DNA from: Diplodia intermedia
Taxonomy: Eukaryota > Ascomycota > Dothideomycetes > Botryosphaeriales > Botryosphaeriaceae
Length of the DNA stretch: 64,000 nt
Reading direction: 5' to 3'
Assembly (NCBI GenBank): GCA_021495925.1
Contig: JAKEKT010000011.1
Coordinates: 248,001-312,000, forward strand
Every line of letters begins with the position of its first letter. The first letter of the stretch is position 1. Positions 10,339 through 21,940 of the stretch are shown here, one piece after another. A program made the position numbers and the translations under genes. The notes beneath the pieces are model-generated. The model ran no database searches. It saw nothing but the letters and a program-made list of their open reading frames with translations, and was not told where the DNA came from.

Positions 10339-11809
10339 TTATGAGCCATTAAGGAGATACTCCACTGCTCCCTGCACGCTACCACCGCTCCTCCTCAACG
10401 CCTGGATGTTCCTCTCAAACTCGTAAAATCCCATGTCATTCAGCTGCCTCAGCTGCTCCGCGTAACGTTCTTCCGGCGGCCGGTTATCAGGAGGTGCCTG
10501 GGGAAAGCCGGCGCCGCCGAACAAGCCTGCAAAGGGGTTGGCGACACCTGCATCGCCGCCAAGGGCGCCCGTGTTGCCCTCACCACCAGGCGGACCAAGA
10601 CCGAGCATTTGCATCGTTGCGCGCATCGCCTCGGGGTTCTGCATCAGGTTCTGCGCAGCGGTCTGGATGGGATCTGCTTGTCCGCCGGGAGCAGCGCCGG
10701 CACCGGCACCGCCGAAGAGGTTGCCGAAGGGATTCGCCGGAGGCACGCCCTGACCTTGGCCCTCCTGATTCTGCCCGGGGGCTTGCGCGCCGGTGGGAGG
10801 AGGGCCGAAGAGAGCAGCGAAAGGGTTACCTGCTGCGCCGCCTGCACCTGCGGCGGCAGGGTTGCCAAACATGGCAAAAGGGTTGGGCGGGGGGCTTGTA
10901 GGACCGGTCGTGTTAGGCTGGTTCGGTGTCTGCGTGGCTCCTTCGCCAGTCGTCGTGCTAGCCGTGTTGTTGTCTGCGTTCTGACCTTGAGGAGTGGTGT
11001 TGGTGACACCGGGAGCCGGGAATGAGCTGTTTCCGCCGCCCGGACCGCCCATACCACCAAAAGAGCGCGCCATCTGCATTTGTTGCCTTATCACCTCCGG
11101 ATCTGTGAGCATGCGGCGAAAAGCGGGATTGTCGAACATCTGCTGCATCATGGGGTTGTTGCGGAACATAGGGCTGTTGCGAATCTGCTGGATGACGATA
11201 GGGTTGTTCATAGCCTCAGTCATGAGCTGGAGGGTGTTGGGGTCTTCGAGCTGGCGCAGGAGCTGGTCAGGGTCGGGCGGCGCGCCCATCTATGTTCAGG
11301 TTAGCTGCAGCACCGCACATGAACAGCGCGGAGCTGGGAATGGGGGCGAGACTCACCCCACCGTCGGGACCAAACGCGCCGGCGCCAGGAAGGCCCATCA
11401 TACCGGCGTAACGCGCGCCAGTAAGGCCGGCCAGAGGGTCATTGCCGGTGCCGGTGGCAAAGCTGGTTGGGACGTTGCTCCTGGGAGTGCCGGCTCCGGG
11501 GGCAGCAGCGGCGGAGCCCTGGTTGGTGGGGTTCTGGCGCACATTGCTTGCAGCACTCTTCACAAGATGTACGGTGTTGCCATCCTTGATCTTGGTGGCG
11601 TCGAGCGTATCGTGATCCTTGAGGACGCGGCCAGAGTAGATCAAGCGCTGGCGGTCGGCGGGCGTATCGGCGTATTCGGAGGCAGCGAGCTTCGTCTTCA
11701 GGTCGCCGACGGTGGTGGTGCGCGGCAGGCTCAGGGTGTATTTGGCGTCGTTGGAGGACTTGACGTTGAAGGTCACGTATTCCTCAGACTGGCCGGCGTC
11801 GTCGGCCAT
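10339..11809 (-). CDS. Ubiquilin / Dsk2-type ubiquitin receptor
   Basis: Exon 1 is 11809-11357, the intron 11356-11290 (67 nt, GTGAGT...ACATAG) and exon 2 11289-10339, giving 467 aa. The N-terminal ubiquitin-like domain spans about residues 10-85 (TFNVKSSNDAKYTLSLP, RLIYSGRVLKDHDTL, IKDGNTVHLVKS). The middle carries an STI1-type region (QLLRQLEDPNTLQLMTEAMN, NPMMQQMFDNPAFRRMLTDP) and Gly/Asn/Pro-rich linkers. The C-terminal UBA domain is about 425-467 (YAEQLRQLNDMGFYEFERNI, VEYLL). Proteins of this class carry polyubiquitinated substrates to the proteasome, including in ER-associated degradation. Domain order and length match the family. It is divergent from the oxidoreductase gene starting at 12347. 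Confidence 0.93.
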
Positions 11810-12346
11810 TGTTGCGGGTGCGTGGTGTTGGGGATGGGGTTGGGTGGGCGGAGGGGTGGCGTCAAGCGATGTGACGCAGGTAATGATGACAGACGCTTGG
11901 CCGGTGCGTCTGGTTGCGCGCAGCTACGGAGACACAAAGGGAAGGGGCGGCGATGCGGCAGCGGTGTCCAGGACTAGCGTGTTTGGCGTGCTGCGGGTAG
12001 GAATGGGCTCAGGAGGGCGTGGGCACGAGAGAGGTCGTGGGGCTGAGCTCTGGAGGCTTCGATTGAGGCTTCCGTGCTTCCATGCAGAGCGCGAGAGCAC
12101 GGCCCAGGCGCTGAGTCCGCCCGCACTGTGGCACGCCGCTGTGCCGCGCTGCGCTGAGCCTCTAGCTGTCGTCATTGGCGACCTGGCGCTTGAGCCTCGT
12201 GCCGGGCTGACCCCAACCTCGGCAGCTGCCAGTGCTGTCTGCGGGGAGCTTCCCCAGCCCGCGGCAGTCGTACTTGGCCGCTAGCAGAGACAAAACCAGG
12301 CCCGGCCGCTGCGCTCGACGTCCGCACTAGCACGCCAAACACGACC
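11810..12346. promoter_or_regulatory. Divergent promoter region, ubiquilin and MDR oxidoreductase
   Basis: 537 bases between two divergent starts. No strong TATA box is visible. The sequence is G/C-rich with no reading frame of protein character, and probably serves both genes. Confidence 0.5.
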
Positions 12347-13440
12347 ATGCGCGGCATCCAGCTCACCAAGTACGTCAAGGTTCGTCCATGCTCCCCCGTC
12401 TGCGTCTGAAGCGTTCCTGGCGCAGCAGCTGCTGAGCGCTGCCATCCATGCAGGCTCCGTCCGAGCTCAAGGTCAGCGAGCTCGCCGACCCAGCCCCGAA
12501 GCCGAACCAATACGTAGTCGCCATTCACGCAACTGCCTGCAACTTCTTTGATGTCCTACAAATCCAGGGCAAATACCAGACCCAGCCGCCGTTCCCGTGG
12601 GTTTCTGGCTCTGAATTCGCCGGCGTCATCATCCACGCGCCCGCCTCCCTCTCCAATGGCCGCACTCCAAAGTACAAGGTCGGCGACAAGGTCTTCGGCG
12701 GGTCGCAGGGGGGTTACGCTACCAAAATCGCCGTTGATGAAGACAAGATCTTGCCCATGCCCTCGGGCTGGAGCTTCTTCGACGCCGCTGGCCTTTTCGT
12801 GACCGCACCAACCAGCTATGCTGGCCTGGTGAACCGCGCGAATATCAAGGCGGGCGACTACGTCCTGATCCACGCTGCAGCCGGCGGCGTCGGACTCGCT
12901 GCAGTTCAGATTGCAAAGGCATTCGGTGCCACCGTCATCGCCACGGCAGGCACCACTCGGAAGCTGGAAGTCGCCAAGTCCTTCGGCGCCGACCATATCG
13001 TCGACTACCGGCAAGAAAACTGGCCGGAGCTGGTCAAGAAACTGACGCCAAAGGGCAGAGGCGTGGATATTGTCTATGACTCGGTGGGCCTTATTGCCCA
13101 GTCAATGAAGTGCATTGCGTGGGACGGGCGCCTTCTGGTCATCGGGTTTGCTGGAGGTCCGATTGAAAAGGTCGCAACGAATCGTATTCTGTTGAAGAAC
13201 TGCAGCGTGGTGGGGCTATTCTGGGGAGCGCAGGCAGCTCGCGATCCGGCTGTTGCTGCGAAGGTATGGCAGGGTATATTCGATCTCATGGAAGCTGGCA
13301 AGTTTAAAGGAACATGCTTCACCGATAAGGAGTTCGTTGGCCTGGAGAGTGTGCCCGACGCGTTGGCTGCGTTGGCGGGAAGAAACACTTGGGGCAAAGT
13401 CGTGGTTAAGGTTCCACAAGAGGGTCAGAGCAAACTATGA
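12347..13440 (+). CDS. Quinone oxidoreductase-like MDR-family protein
   Basis: A short exon 1 (12347-12379, MRGIQLTKYVK), an intron 12380-12453 (74 nt) and exon 2 (12454-13440) give 339 aa. It is a zinc-independent medium-chain dehydrogenase/reductase of the zeta-crystallin type: GroES-like N-terminal part (PKPNQYVVAIHATACNFFDV, WVSGSEFAGVI), then a Rossmann nucleotide-binding domain with AAAGGVGLAAVQIAKAFGA (about 163-181) and GADHIVDYRQENW. It lacks the catalytic zinc ligands of alcohol dehydrogenases. NADPH-dependent reduction of quinones or enals is expected from the family; the substrate is unknown. The intron donor is the non-consensus GTTCGT, but the joined N-terminus fits the family well. 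Confidence 0.85.
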
Positions 13441-14002
13441 GTTGGGTTTCCGCCACAGGATAGATCTGTATGGCGACTTCATGAGAGACGATTACCTCTT
13501 CTTCTTAGTCGGCGTGGGTTTCCATGAGATATGAGCACTTTTTTCTTTCCTCCAAACATGTAGCTCACTGCTCTCCTGCTCTTGTGGCTGAGCACGTGCA
13601 AGTGTCTGCCTGCTGCCTCCGTTGCCTTCTGAGCGGCTATACTCCGGCGCGCTGAGTAACGACCGTATGGTCCGTGCGCGTCGCGGCTGGGCGGCGGCGA
13701 TCGTCTCGTTGTGCAGCACTTCACCTCTCTTCTTTGAGGACACTCTCGCCTTCCGCCCCGTCCACCTTCCTCCACCTCCTCCCACCTGCGCTCGCGCGTC
13801 CGCCACATCCGCTGCTGCGCGCCTGCATATTTCCTCCGCCCGACGCATCCGCCGTTGCTCGCCCGTTGCCCCTGCGCGCGAGCTCCAGTGGGATACTGTC
13901 CGCTCCGACGCGCCCTGGCGCGCACCTCTGCCTCACCTCCGACTCCAAGACCACTTTACCGTCCCCACCCTTGGTGCCCGTTGCTAGCACCCCGCCGCCA
14001 AA
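13441..14002. promoter_or_regulatory. Intergenic region with the RPB2 promoter and C/T-rich leader
   Basis: About 560 bases. From about 13730 to 14000 the plus strand is strongly C/T-rich, typical of the leader of a highly expressed fungal housekeeping gene. Open frames on both strands here are low-complexity and have no recognisable domain. Confidence 0.5.
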
Positions 14003-17000
14003 ATGAGCTACACAGACGGTTTCGATGACAATGAAATGGCCTATGAGGAAGACCTGGAGGAATCCATCACGGCCGAGGACTGCTGGACGGTCATTTCCGC
14101 CTTCTTTGAGGAGAAAGGTCTGGTCGCCCAGCAGATTGACTCCTACGATGAGTTCGTCAAGAACACCCTGCCCAATGTTGTTGAGAACATGGGTGCCATC
14201 ACTTTGGACTACACGCCACCCCTCGACGAGAACGACCCGGACCCGATCATCAAGAAGCGGTATGAAGTCAATTTTGGCGCCGTCAAGATGGCACGCCCTT
14301 CCTTGACCGACGGTGGTGTGACGAGAGACCTTTATCCGCACGAGGCGCGTCTGCGAAACCTCACCTACTCGTCAGCCATGATTAGCGAAATGAGCACAAA
14401 GACTTCGTTTGCCCGCGAGCGTCCCATCGCCCCATCCGGTGATGTTGACGAGGATGAGGAAGCAACGGGTGCTACTGAGCTGGTGTGGGAGCTCGACAGG
14501 GAAACCGAGAAGGAAAACGTGTTTTTCGGAAAGCTACCAGTCATGCTGAAGTCCTTTGTCTGCGGCCTTCGCAACTTGACTGACGAGCAGCTTTACGCTC
14601 ACAGCGAGTGCCCGTACGATCAGGGAGGATACTTCGTTATCAACGGAAGTGAGAAGGTGCTGATCGCTCAAGAGCGAAGTGCGGCGAACATCGTCCAGGT
14701 CTTCAGGAAGAAGCAAAGCCCGACACCGTGGATTGCTGAGATCAGAAGTGCTGTGGAGAAGGGATCACGTCTGCTTTCTTCCATGACTTTGAAGCTCTAC
14801 GAGAAGCCTCAGCTGTGGAAGGAAGGACAGGGTGCTTGCTTGTATGCAACTCTCCCTTACGTCAAATCCGATGTTCCGATCCCCATCGTCTTCCGCGCCC
14901 TGGGTATCGTGTCCGATGAGGACATCATCAGCCATATTTGCTTCGATAAGAACGACACCCAGCTGATGGAAGCGATCCGGCCGTCTATCGAAGAGTCCGT
15001 CCTGATCCAGGACAGGGTGAGCGCCTTGGATTTCATTGGAAGGAGAGGCAGCAACCCCAGCACCGGTGGCACCAAGCGCGAGCGTGTGAAGCTTGCTCGC
15101 GACATCATCCAGAAGGAGTTCCTGCCACACATTTCTCAGGCTGAGGGCAGCGAGACCAAGAAGGCCTTCTTCCTTGGATATATGATCTACCGCCTGCTCC
15201 AGTGCCACCTTGGGCGCCGCGATGAGGATGACAGAGACCACTTTGGAAAGAAGCGTCTCGACCTTGCTGGACCTCTTCTCGCTAATTTGTTCCGGTCGCT
15301 TTTCTTGAAGCTGACCAGGGACGTGTTCAGCTACCTCAAGAAGTGCGTTGAGGCCGGCCGTGGTTTCTCTCTCCAATCCGCTGTCAAACAGGGAACCATT
15401 ACGAACGGTCTGAAATACTCACTCGCAACTGGTAACTGGGGAGACCAGAAGAAGGCAGCTTCGGCAAAGGCAGGTGTCTCGCAGGTCCTGAACAGATACA
15501 CCTACTCGTCTACCCTGTCGCATTTGCGTCGCACGAACACGCCCATCGGTCGTGATGGCAAACTTGCAAAGCCGCGTCAGCTGCACAACACTCACTGGGG
15601 TCTAGTCTGCCCGGCAGAAACGCCAGAAGGCCAGGCCTGCGGACTGGTGAAGAACTTGTCCCTGATGTGCAACGTGACTGTCGGCAGCGACGTCACTCCT
15701 ATCCAGGATTTCATGACCCAGCGAAACATGGAACTTCTGGAAGAATACGAGCCCAACGTCTCCCCGCATGCCACCAAGATTTTCATCAACGGTGTTTGGG
15801 TCGGTGTCCATCGCGATCCTACCCAGCTCGTCTCTGTGGTCAAGAAGCTACGTCGTGATGGCACACTCTCTCCGGAGATGAGTCTTATTCGCGATGTCCG
15901 TGACAGGGAATTCAAGATCTTCACGGATGCGGGCCGTGTGTGCAGGCCCCTTTTCATTATCGAGGATGATCCGTTCAGCCCTAACAAGGGTAATCTGGCT
16001 TTGACCCGGGAGCATATCGACAAGCTTGAGGCGGATCAAGAAATTGATGTTTCCGGTCTGTCCGATGAGGAGAGACAAGAGAAGAGGTACGGCTGGCAAG
16101 GACTGCTGCACAGTGGTGTGGTGGAGTACATGGATGCCGAAGAAGAAGAGGTGGCCATGATTGTCATGACGCCTGACGACCTGCGAGCACACCACAGAGC
16201 TCGCCAAGGCATCGTTGATGAAGACGATGAGGAGACGAAGAGCAACAGGGATCCTCATGAGCGAGTCGTCCCTCCTCCCAATCCCAGCGTCAAGCAATAC
16301 ACCCATTGCGAGATTCACCCAAGCATGATCTTGGGTATTTGCGCTTCCATCATTCCGTTCCCAGACCACAACCAATCGCCTCGTAACACTTACCAGTCTG
16401 CCATGGGTAAGCAGGCAATGGGAGTGTGTCTCACGAATTACGAATTGCGTATGGATACGATGGTCAACGTCCTATACTATCCCCAGAAGCCTCTTGCCAC
16501 AACCCGCTCCATGGAGTACCTGAGGTTCCGCGAGTTGCCGGCCGGCCAAAACGCTATCGTCGCCATTGCCTGTTACTCTGGTTACAACCAGGAAGATTCC
16601 GTCATTATGAACCAGAGCAGTATCGATCGTGGTCTTTTCCGAAGTCTTTTCTACCGTTCATACACCGACCAAGAGAAGAAGGTTGGTATGGCTGTCGTTG
16701 AGCAGTTTGAGAAGCCCATGCGGAGCGATACCATGCGTCTCAAGCACGGCACATACGACAAGCTTGACGACGATGGTGTTGTTGCACCCGGTGTGCGCGT
16801 TTCCGGTGAAGATATCATTATCGGAAAGACCGCTCCCATCGCTCCCGACGCAGAAGAACTCGGCCAAAGGACCAAGATGCACATCAAGCGTGATGTCTCC
16901 ACACCACTGCGCAGCACCGAGAACGGTATCGTTGATTCAGTGCTTCTCACGACAAACAGCGACGGCTTGAAGTTCGTCAAGGTCCGGACAAGAACAACCA

Positions 17001-17827
17001 AGATCCCCCAGATTGGAGACAAGTTCGCCTCTCGTCACGGTCAGAAGGGTACTATTGGTATTACTTACCGCCATGAAGACATGCCCTTCACACGCGAGGG
17101 TCTCACTCCAGATCTCATCATCAACCCTCACGCCATTCCCTCTCGTATGACCATTGCTCACTTGATTGAGTGTTTGCTCTCCAAGGTCGGGGCTCTCCGT
17201 GGTCAGGAGGGCGATGCCACTCCTTTCACCGACGTCACAGTCACGCAGGTGTCGGCGCTTTTGCGCGAGCATGGTTACCAGAGCCGTGGCTTTGAGATCA
17301 TGTACAATGGTCACACTGGCAAGAAGCTTACCGCACAAGTCTTCTTGGGTCCGACATATTACCAACGTCTCCGCCACATGGTCGACGATAAGATTCACGC
17401 GCGTGCTCGTGGCCCGGTTCAAATTCTCACGCGCCAGCCCGTCGAAGGTCGTGCCCGTGATGGTGGTCTGCGTTTCGGAGAGATGGAACGTGATTGTATG
17501 ATTTCACATGGTGCTAGTGCTTTCTTGAAGGAGCGTCTGTTCGAAGTTTCGGACGCTTATCGAGTTCACATTTGCGAGATTTGCGGTTTGATGACCCCTA
17601 TTGCGTAAGTCCTCATCTAATTTTTTTTTATTCAACACGTTGCTAATCTTGCATCTTCTAGAAACCTCAAACGCAACCAGTTTGAGTGCCGTCCGTGCAA
17701 AAACAAGACCAAGATCGCGCAGATCTACATTCCGTACGCCGCGAAGCTGCTCTTCCAGGAGTTGGCAAGTATGAACATCGCGTCAAGGATGTACACCAAG
17801 CGCAGTGGATACAGTGTCAGGCAGTAG
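14003..17827 (+). CDS. RNA polymerase II second-largest subunit RPB2
   Basis: Exon 1 is 14003-17604, the intron 17605-17661 (57 nt, GTAAGT...CTTCTAG) and exon 2 17662-17827, giving 1255 aa, normal for RPB2. Family landmarks are visible in order: the N-terminal lobe (AEDCWTVISAFFEEKGLVAQ), QEDSVIMNQSSIDRGLFRS in the active-centre region, KFASRHGQKGTIG of the hybrid-binding domain, and the C-terminal clamp with its zinc ribbon, where CEIC is encoded by exon 1 and CRPC by exon 2. With RPB1 it forms the catalytic core of nuclear RNA polymerase II. The last intron therefore splits the zinc-binding motif. The protein ends QELASMNIASRMYTKRSG, matching RPB2 C-termini. Long open frames on the opposite strand are shadows of this gene. 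Confidence 0.98.
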
Positions 17828-18767
17828 ACAAGTTGAGATGGTTGCAAGGCAACCAGATGATATCGCCATCTCCTCATCACAACATTTCTGCCTTGCTCGC
17901 TTCGGGCACACACCATCCGTGCCGATTCGGCATCACTTGGCCCTTATTCCCACGGTGGACGTGGAAACATGCGGCGAAGCATTGGGTTCATGGTGCGGGA
18001 CGTGATTGGAGGCCCCGTTCCCCATTTGGTCATCTTGCTTTGAACTCTCCAGAAACAGAAGCAAGGTGGCTTCATCTCTCCCCCACACCATTGGACGGCT
18101 CTTTCTTTATCAACACTTATCACAAGACAACGGGTTTGAGCATTTGCGGGGCGTTGGAAAGGGGAGGTGTAATTTTTTTCTCTCCTTAAAACTCTAGTGA
18201 TCGGAGAGCGGCAGGAGCAACGGAGAGACGAGAGCAAAAGTACTATTGCGTGCGAGCAAGTGGTTCGGAGCAGCAGCGAGGCTGGGAACAGCTGGTCCTA
18301 GAGGGCGGCGATGCAACAGAGGATCTGATTAATCACGTTTTTCAAGATGGAAGATTGATGTATTTCCAAACATGACAGATGAAAACGGAAGCGGAAAAAA
18401 ACAATGATATGGCCTGAACCATTTTCGTCGAGTGTGGCTGAATCACCTCGTTGCCCATCATTGCAGTGAGGGAAGGGCTCTGCTACAATGATTTTACATG
18501 CACGCGGTTGGCAGCGCTTTAGCAATGGGCTACGCTAACAAGGGCCAGTTGTTCCTTGACACAATCTATCGTCACTCCACTTTCCCCGTTTCTCCTCCCG
18601 GCGCTTTCTTTCGGCTTTCCTTTTGCTCACCTTTCAGCTACTGTGGCTACTCTCTTTCTCTTTGTTCCGTCCGGAAAGTCTAAATGCAAGACAGACTCGT
18701 GGAGACATTTCCGCTCTTCCCCCATCTCGTCACGCCACTTACCACCCGCAAGGTTCCGTGACGATCC

Positions 18768-18804
18768 CACACACACACACACACACACGCACGCACGCAC
18801 GCAC
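18768..18804. repeat. CA/CGCA microsatellite
   Basis: About ten CA dinucleotides followed by four CGCA tetranucleotides; 36 bases further on there is a run of 20 T (18840-18859). Both lie in noncoding DNA and are likely to vary in length. Confidence 0.9.
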
Positions 18805-18839
18805 CCGGGAGTACTTGCGGCTGATGGGGCTACCGAAAG

Positions 18840-18859
18840 TTTTTTTTTTTTTTTTTTTT
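18840..18859 (+). repeat. Poly-T tract of 20 bases
   Basis: Uninterrupted homopolymer in intergenic DNA. Its length in the assembly may be unreliable. Confidence 0.85.
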
Positions 18860-20286
18860 GGCTCCATAGCGGAGGGTCAGGCCTCGTGGCTACGTGGGCC
18901 CCAAATAAGACAGGCAGCAGCAAACGCTATTTACTGGCCAGGGCTATAATCGAGCGTCTCACATACATCATCGGTACAGGCCCCCCGCCATCCGTCACGG
19001 AGAAACCCTGCAGACACACGGACAGCAGGGGTGCCCGACCGGCTCGATCCGCACCATTGAGATTGAACGGGCGGCGTGATGACGGTGGTGGCGGCGGCGG
19101 GGAAAAAGGCGGGGTTTGTGGCTTTTATTGGCAGAAAGAGGTCAGTCATCCCGTGTGTAGTCGGGGACTGTTGAAGGGAAACATGGAGAGGGGCGAATGA
19201 AGGGAGGGAGGAGGAGGAGAAGGAGCCAAGAACGTGTTTTGATTCAATGATATGACACGTGGGAGTATCAGTGCACAAACAGTTGGTGAGCGTTTGCGAG
19301 AAGCCGATATTAGTTTGTCTCCGTTCGCTGCGAGAGGGCCGAAGCTCAGACACGGCGGTTATACGGGGTCCTAATTAATGTAAAGAGCGGCCCTGGCGTT
19401 GGAGAGCCAAAAGAGGGCAAGTTGAGTAGGTAAAAAATACAGATAACCGCCAGAAACGACCGTCATATTAAACATCATTCGATGGAGGATGAGTGCGCTG
19501 GTAAGGGAAGGTAAAAAACGAAAAAAAAAATATGTTGACTCCAAATTCAAGTCCGTTAGATACGGCCGTGCTTTTCCCTTTCCTTCTTTTTTGGTATTCC
19601 GCGGCAATGATGAACAAATGATGTTGTGGTCCGTAGACAGCACGAAGTGAAAAGAAAGAGAAAGAAATCAAAACCCCCCTGCGCGCCTAATTCCATGCCC
19701 ATGTGCTTCTTTGAGCATGCTGTATCCGAGTCCTTCTGACATTCCCCTGGCGGAGTACTTTTCCAGTACATGCCACCGTACTTGACCCGACCCGGATTTG
19801 TTTTCTCCTGTGTTGAAATGAGAACTGAGAAAGAGAGGCAGAAATGATCCCGTTGGGAGCCAAAGGCAGAAAAATGCGGAGCTTGTTGGAAGATTACCGC
19901 TCTTTTTTCCAGTATCTCCCTCATATCATCCTAAATGGCCATGTAGTATGCAGCTAAAGATGAAGAAGACACATGAAGATGCTGACTTGTGGAAGCGATA
20001 CTATGTACTTTTGCTGATGCCACGTGCAGAAAAGGGAGAATGAAAGTGCAATACTCCGCAGGTCGGTGGGCGCAACAAAGCCAGGTGGACACCAGAAGAC
20101 TATGGGATTGAATCAAAGCAGTAATAACAATCAAGGAAAAAAGTGGAGGGCAATGCGGCTGGCTGAGAATTGGGTTGAACAAAGTCTGCACAAGAACATC
20201 TGCATGATTTTACGACTGAAACTCGATGATGATTCAGCAGGTAACGTTTTGAGACCGCCACAGGGATGTTAAGCCAGGGTCGCGCT

Positions 20287-21940
20287 TCAATAGCGGTGTT
20301 CATTAAGGCTTGAAACAGAAGCCCTGTGAGTTGGTCCGGCGTGGTTGTCGTCAAAAGACTCCCTTCGCAGCTGTTCCAGTCCGGAAGAGGCGTGCGATGG
20401 CGGAAGAGGCGTATACCTCTGTCCGCTGACCAATCTGTGTCCCTGAGACGACTGGTCGTCGGAGGAGGTACGTTTGCCGGGAGACGCATCGGTGGCATAA
20501 TACGAGAAGTTTGTTGTAGAGTCACTCCTTGGAAGACCGTCCTCTCGGGCCGAAGATGTCGGCTGGACTACGTTGACCCCAGAATTCGCATACTTCTCGT
20601 CCAGTGAAAGCGAGGAAGGAGTGGCCCCGGAAAGAGTACTCGGGGTGTATACTGTGGAGGTGCTTGGGTTGGACGAGCTATCTGGGCTGCTGTTCGCGAT
20701 GGACATGTACCCAGAGAAAACGGAGTCTTGGAGAGACGACGAAGCCGGTGCCTTGATGACTGGCGTGCTCATCAGCTGGCCATGTGAAAGACCACTTGGG
20801 AGGCCATTAGGAATGACGCTTGGAGTGGGTCGACGGTTCTCCTGCACCGCAGAGTCTGGATTCCATGCAATGGCTGACGACTTGGAGTAGGACAATGCGT
20901 TGGAAGCCGAAGCGAGCGATGTCTGCTGGGTCCTCAAATGCAGTGCAGAAGAAGGAGTCATTTGCATGCGTGTTGCTGTAGGTACCGGCAGGTGACGGTC
21001 TTCAATAGAGGGCGGCAGTGGTAGGTGAGGAGGGGGAGGAGGGGAGGCCAAGGACGACTGCAGGGAATTCATGCTGAAGGCCGACATGTTATCTGCAGCC
21101 AAGGTCGGCTGACGCGTGACTGGCGTGGTACTCAGGTACGGCAGCTGCAGGTTGCTGTAGGAAGCCGTGGACGGCTCGTCAAGATAGATGGCGTTTGACG
21201 CTGGCTGCTTCTGGCCCATGGCACTCCAGCTTCGCATAGGCTCCTGCGCGCCGCCGATGTATCCTGTAGTAAGCATGTCGTTCCCCGTCACCTGCAGAGG
21301 TTGATACGCATAGCTGTCAGCTGAAGAGTCGTCGCTGTAGCCCACCGGACCATAGTGGGAATAAGCCCTTGCGGGAACCACGCTCTTCGGATGAGGAGCG
21401 TACGAGTAATCGCTGGACTGGCCGTGATACATGTTGTTCATGGAAAGAGCAGTGCTGGAAATTTGGTTTGGGTAGGTGTAGACGTTGGGCCTCGGAACGT
21501 AGGAGCCGACCTGTACATGTTAGATGGAGCAATTTCGGCGGAGATGGGAGTGGGCGCACTCTGTTAAACTGGCAAGCGGAGACATCTGCACCGGCGGCGC
21601 GACAGTTCTGGCAGCCGGTGTTGTTTCCCGGGTCTCCACTGCAGCGAATTTTTCTCTTGCGACAGCGAGCACACTGTGGACGATGTTAGTTCTCATGCTG
21701 CACGGAGCTCCAAGAGTAGCTTACAGCAACGGCGATGCGACGTCTCGGATGACTGCCGTTGGATTCGGGGTCGGGGTCGGAAGGGCCAAGGTTGCGCGTC
21801 TGGCGGGTTGGGCAGTTGCGCAGGTCCGAACGCATGGCGTGAGAGACGGCCATGGACATTGATCGGTCGGTCCAAGGGTAGTGGTGTGCTAGAGAAGAGT
21901 CGAGAGGAGAACACTGACGGAAGCGCTCGTAGTCATTCAT
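20287..21940 (-). CDS. Zn2Cys6 fungal transcription factor
   Basis: Three exons: 21940-21725, 21673-21560 and 21510-20287, with introns of 51 nt (GTAAGC...CACAG) and 49 nt (GTGCGC...TACAG), give 517 aa. The middle exon of exactly 38 codons encodes the zinc cluster: CARCRKRKIRC, then C at 93, 96 and 106 (TGCQNC ... SAC), the C-x2-C-x6-C / C-x2-C-x9-C pattern of fungal binuclear cluster DNA-binding proteins. Upstream lies an Asn/Arg-rich lead ending HPRRRIAVA. Downstream is a long Ser/Pro/Tyr-rich disordered region with no visible fungal TF middle-homology domain. Target genes are unknown. The start is uncertain: an in-frame ATG at 21964 would add eight residues. Confidence 0.82.

Larger units (their letters stand above)
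17828..20286. other. Convergent gene-poor region, about 2.5 kb
   Basis: Lies between the 3' ends of RPB2 and the Zn2Cys6 gene. It contains a CA/CGCA microsatellite (18768-18804), a 20-base T tract (18840-18859) and several A/T-rich stretches. Frames such as 18556-19200 run through these repeats and show no protein character. No RNA gene is seen. Confidence 0.5.

Noticed and set aside
14365..17422. Several open frames of 70-200 codons on the strand opposite RPB2
   Set aside because: They follow from the codon bias of RPB2 and have no independent features.
18556..19200. 215-codon plus-strand open frame
   Set aside because: Runs through the CA microsatellite and poly-T tract, producing His/Thr and Phe repeats; no protein character.
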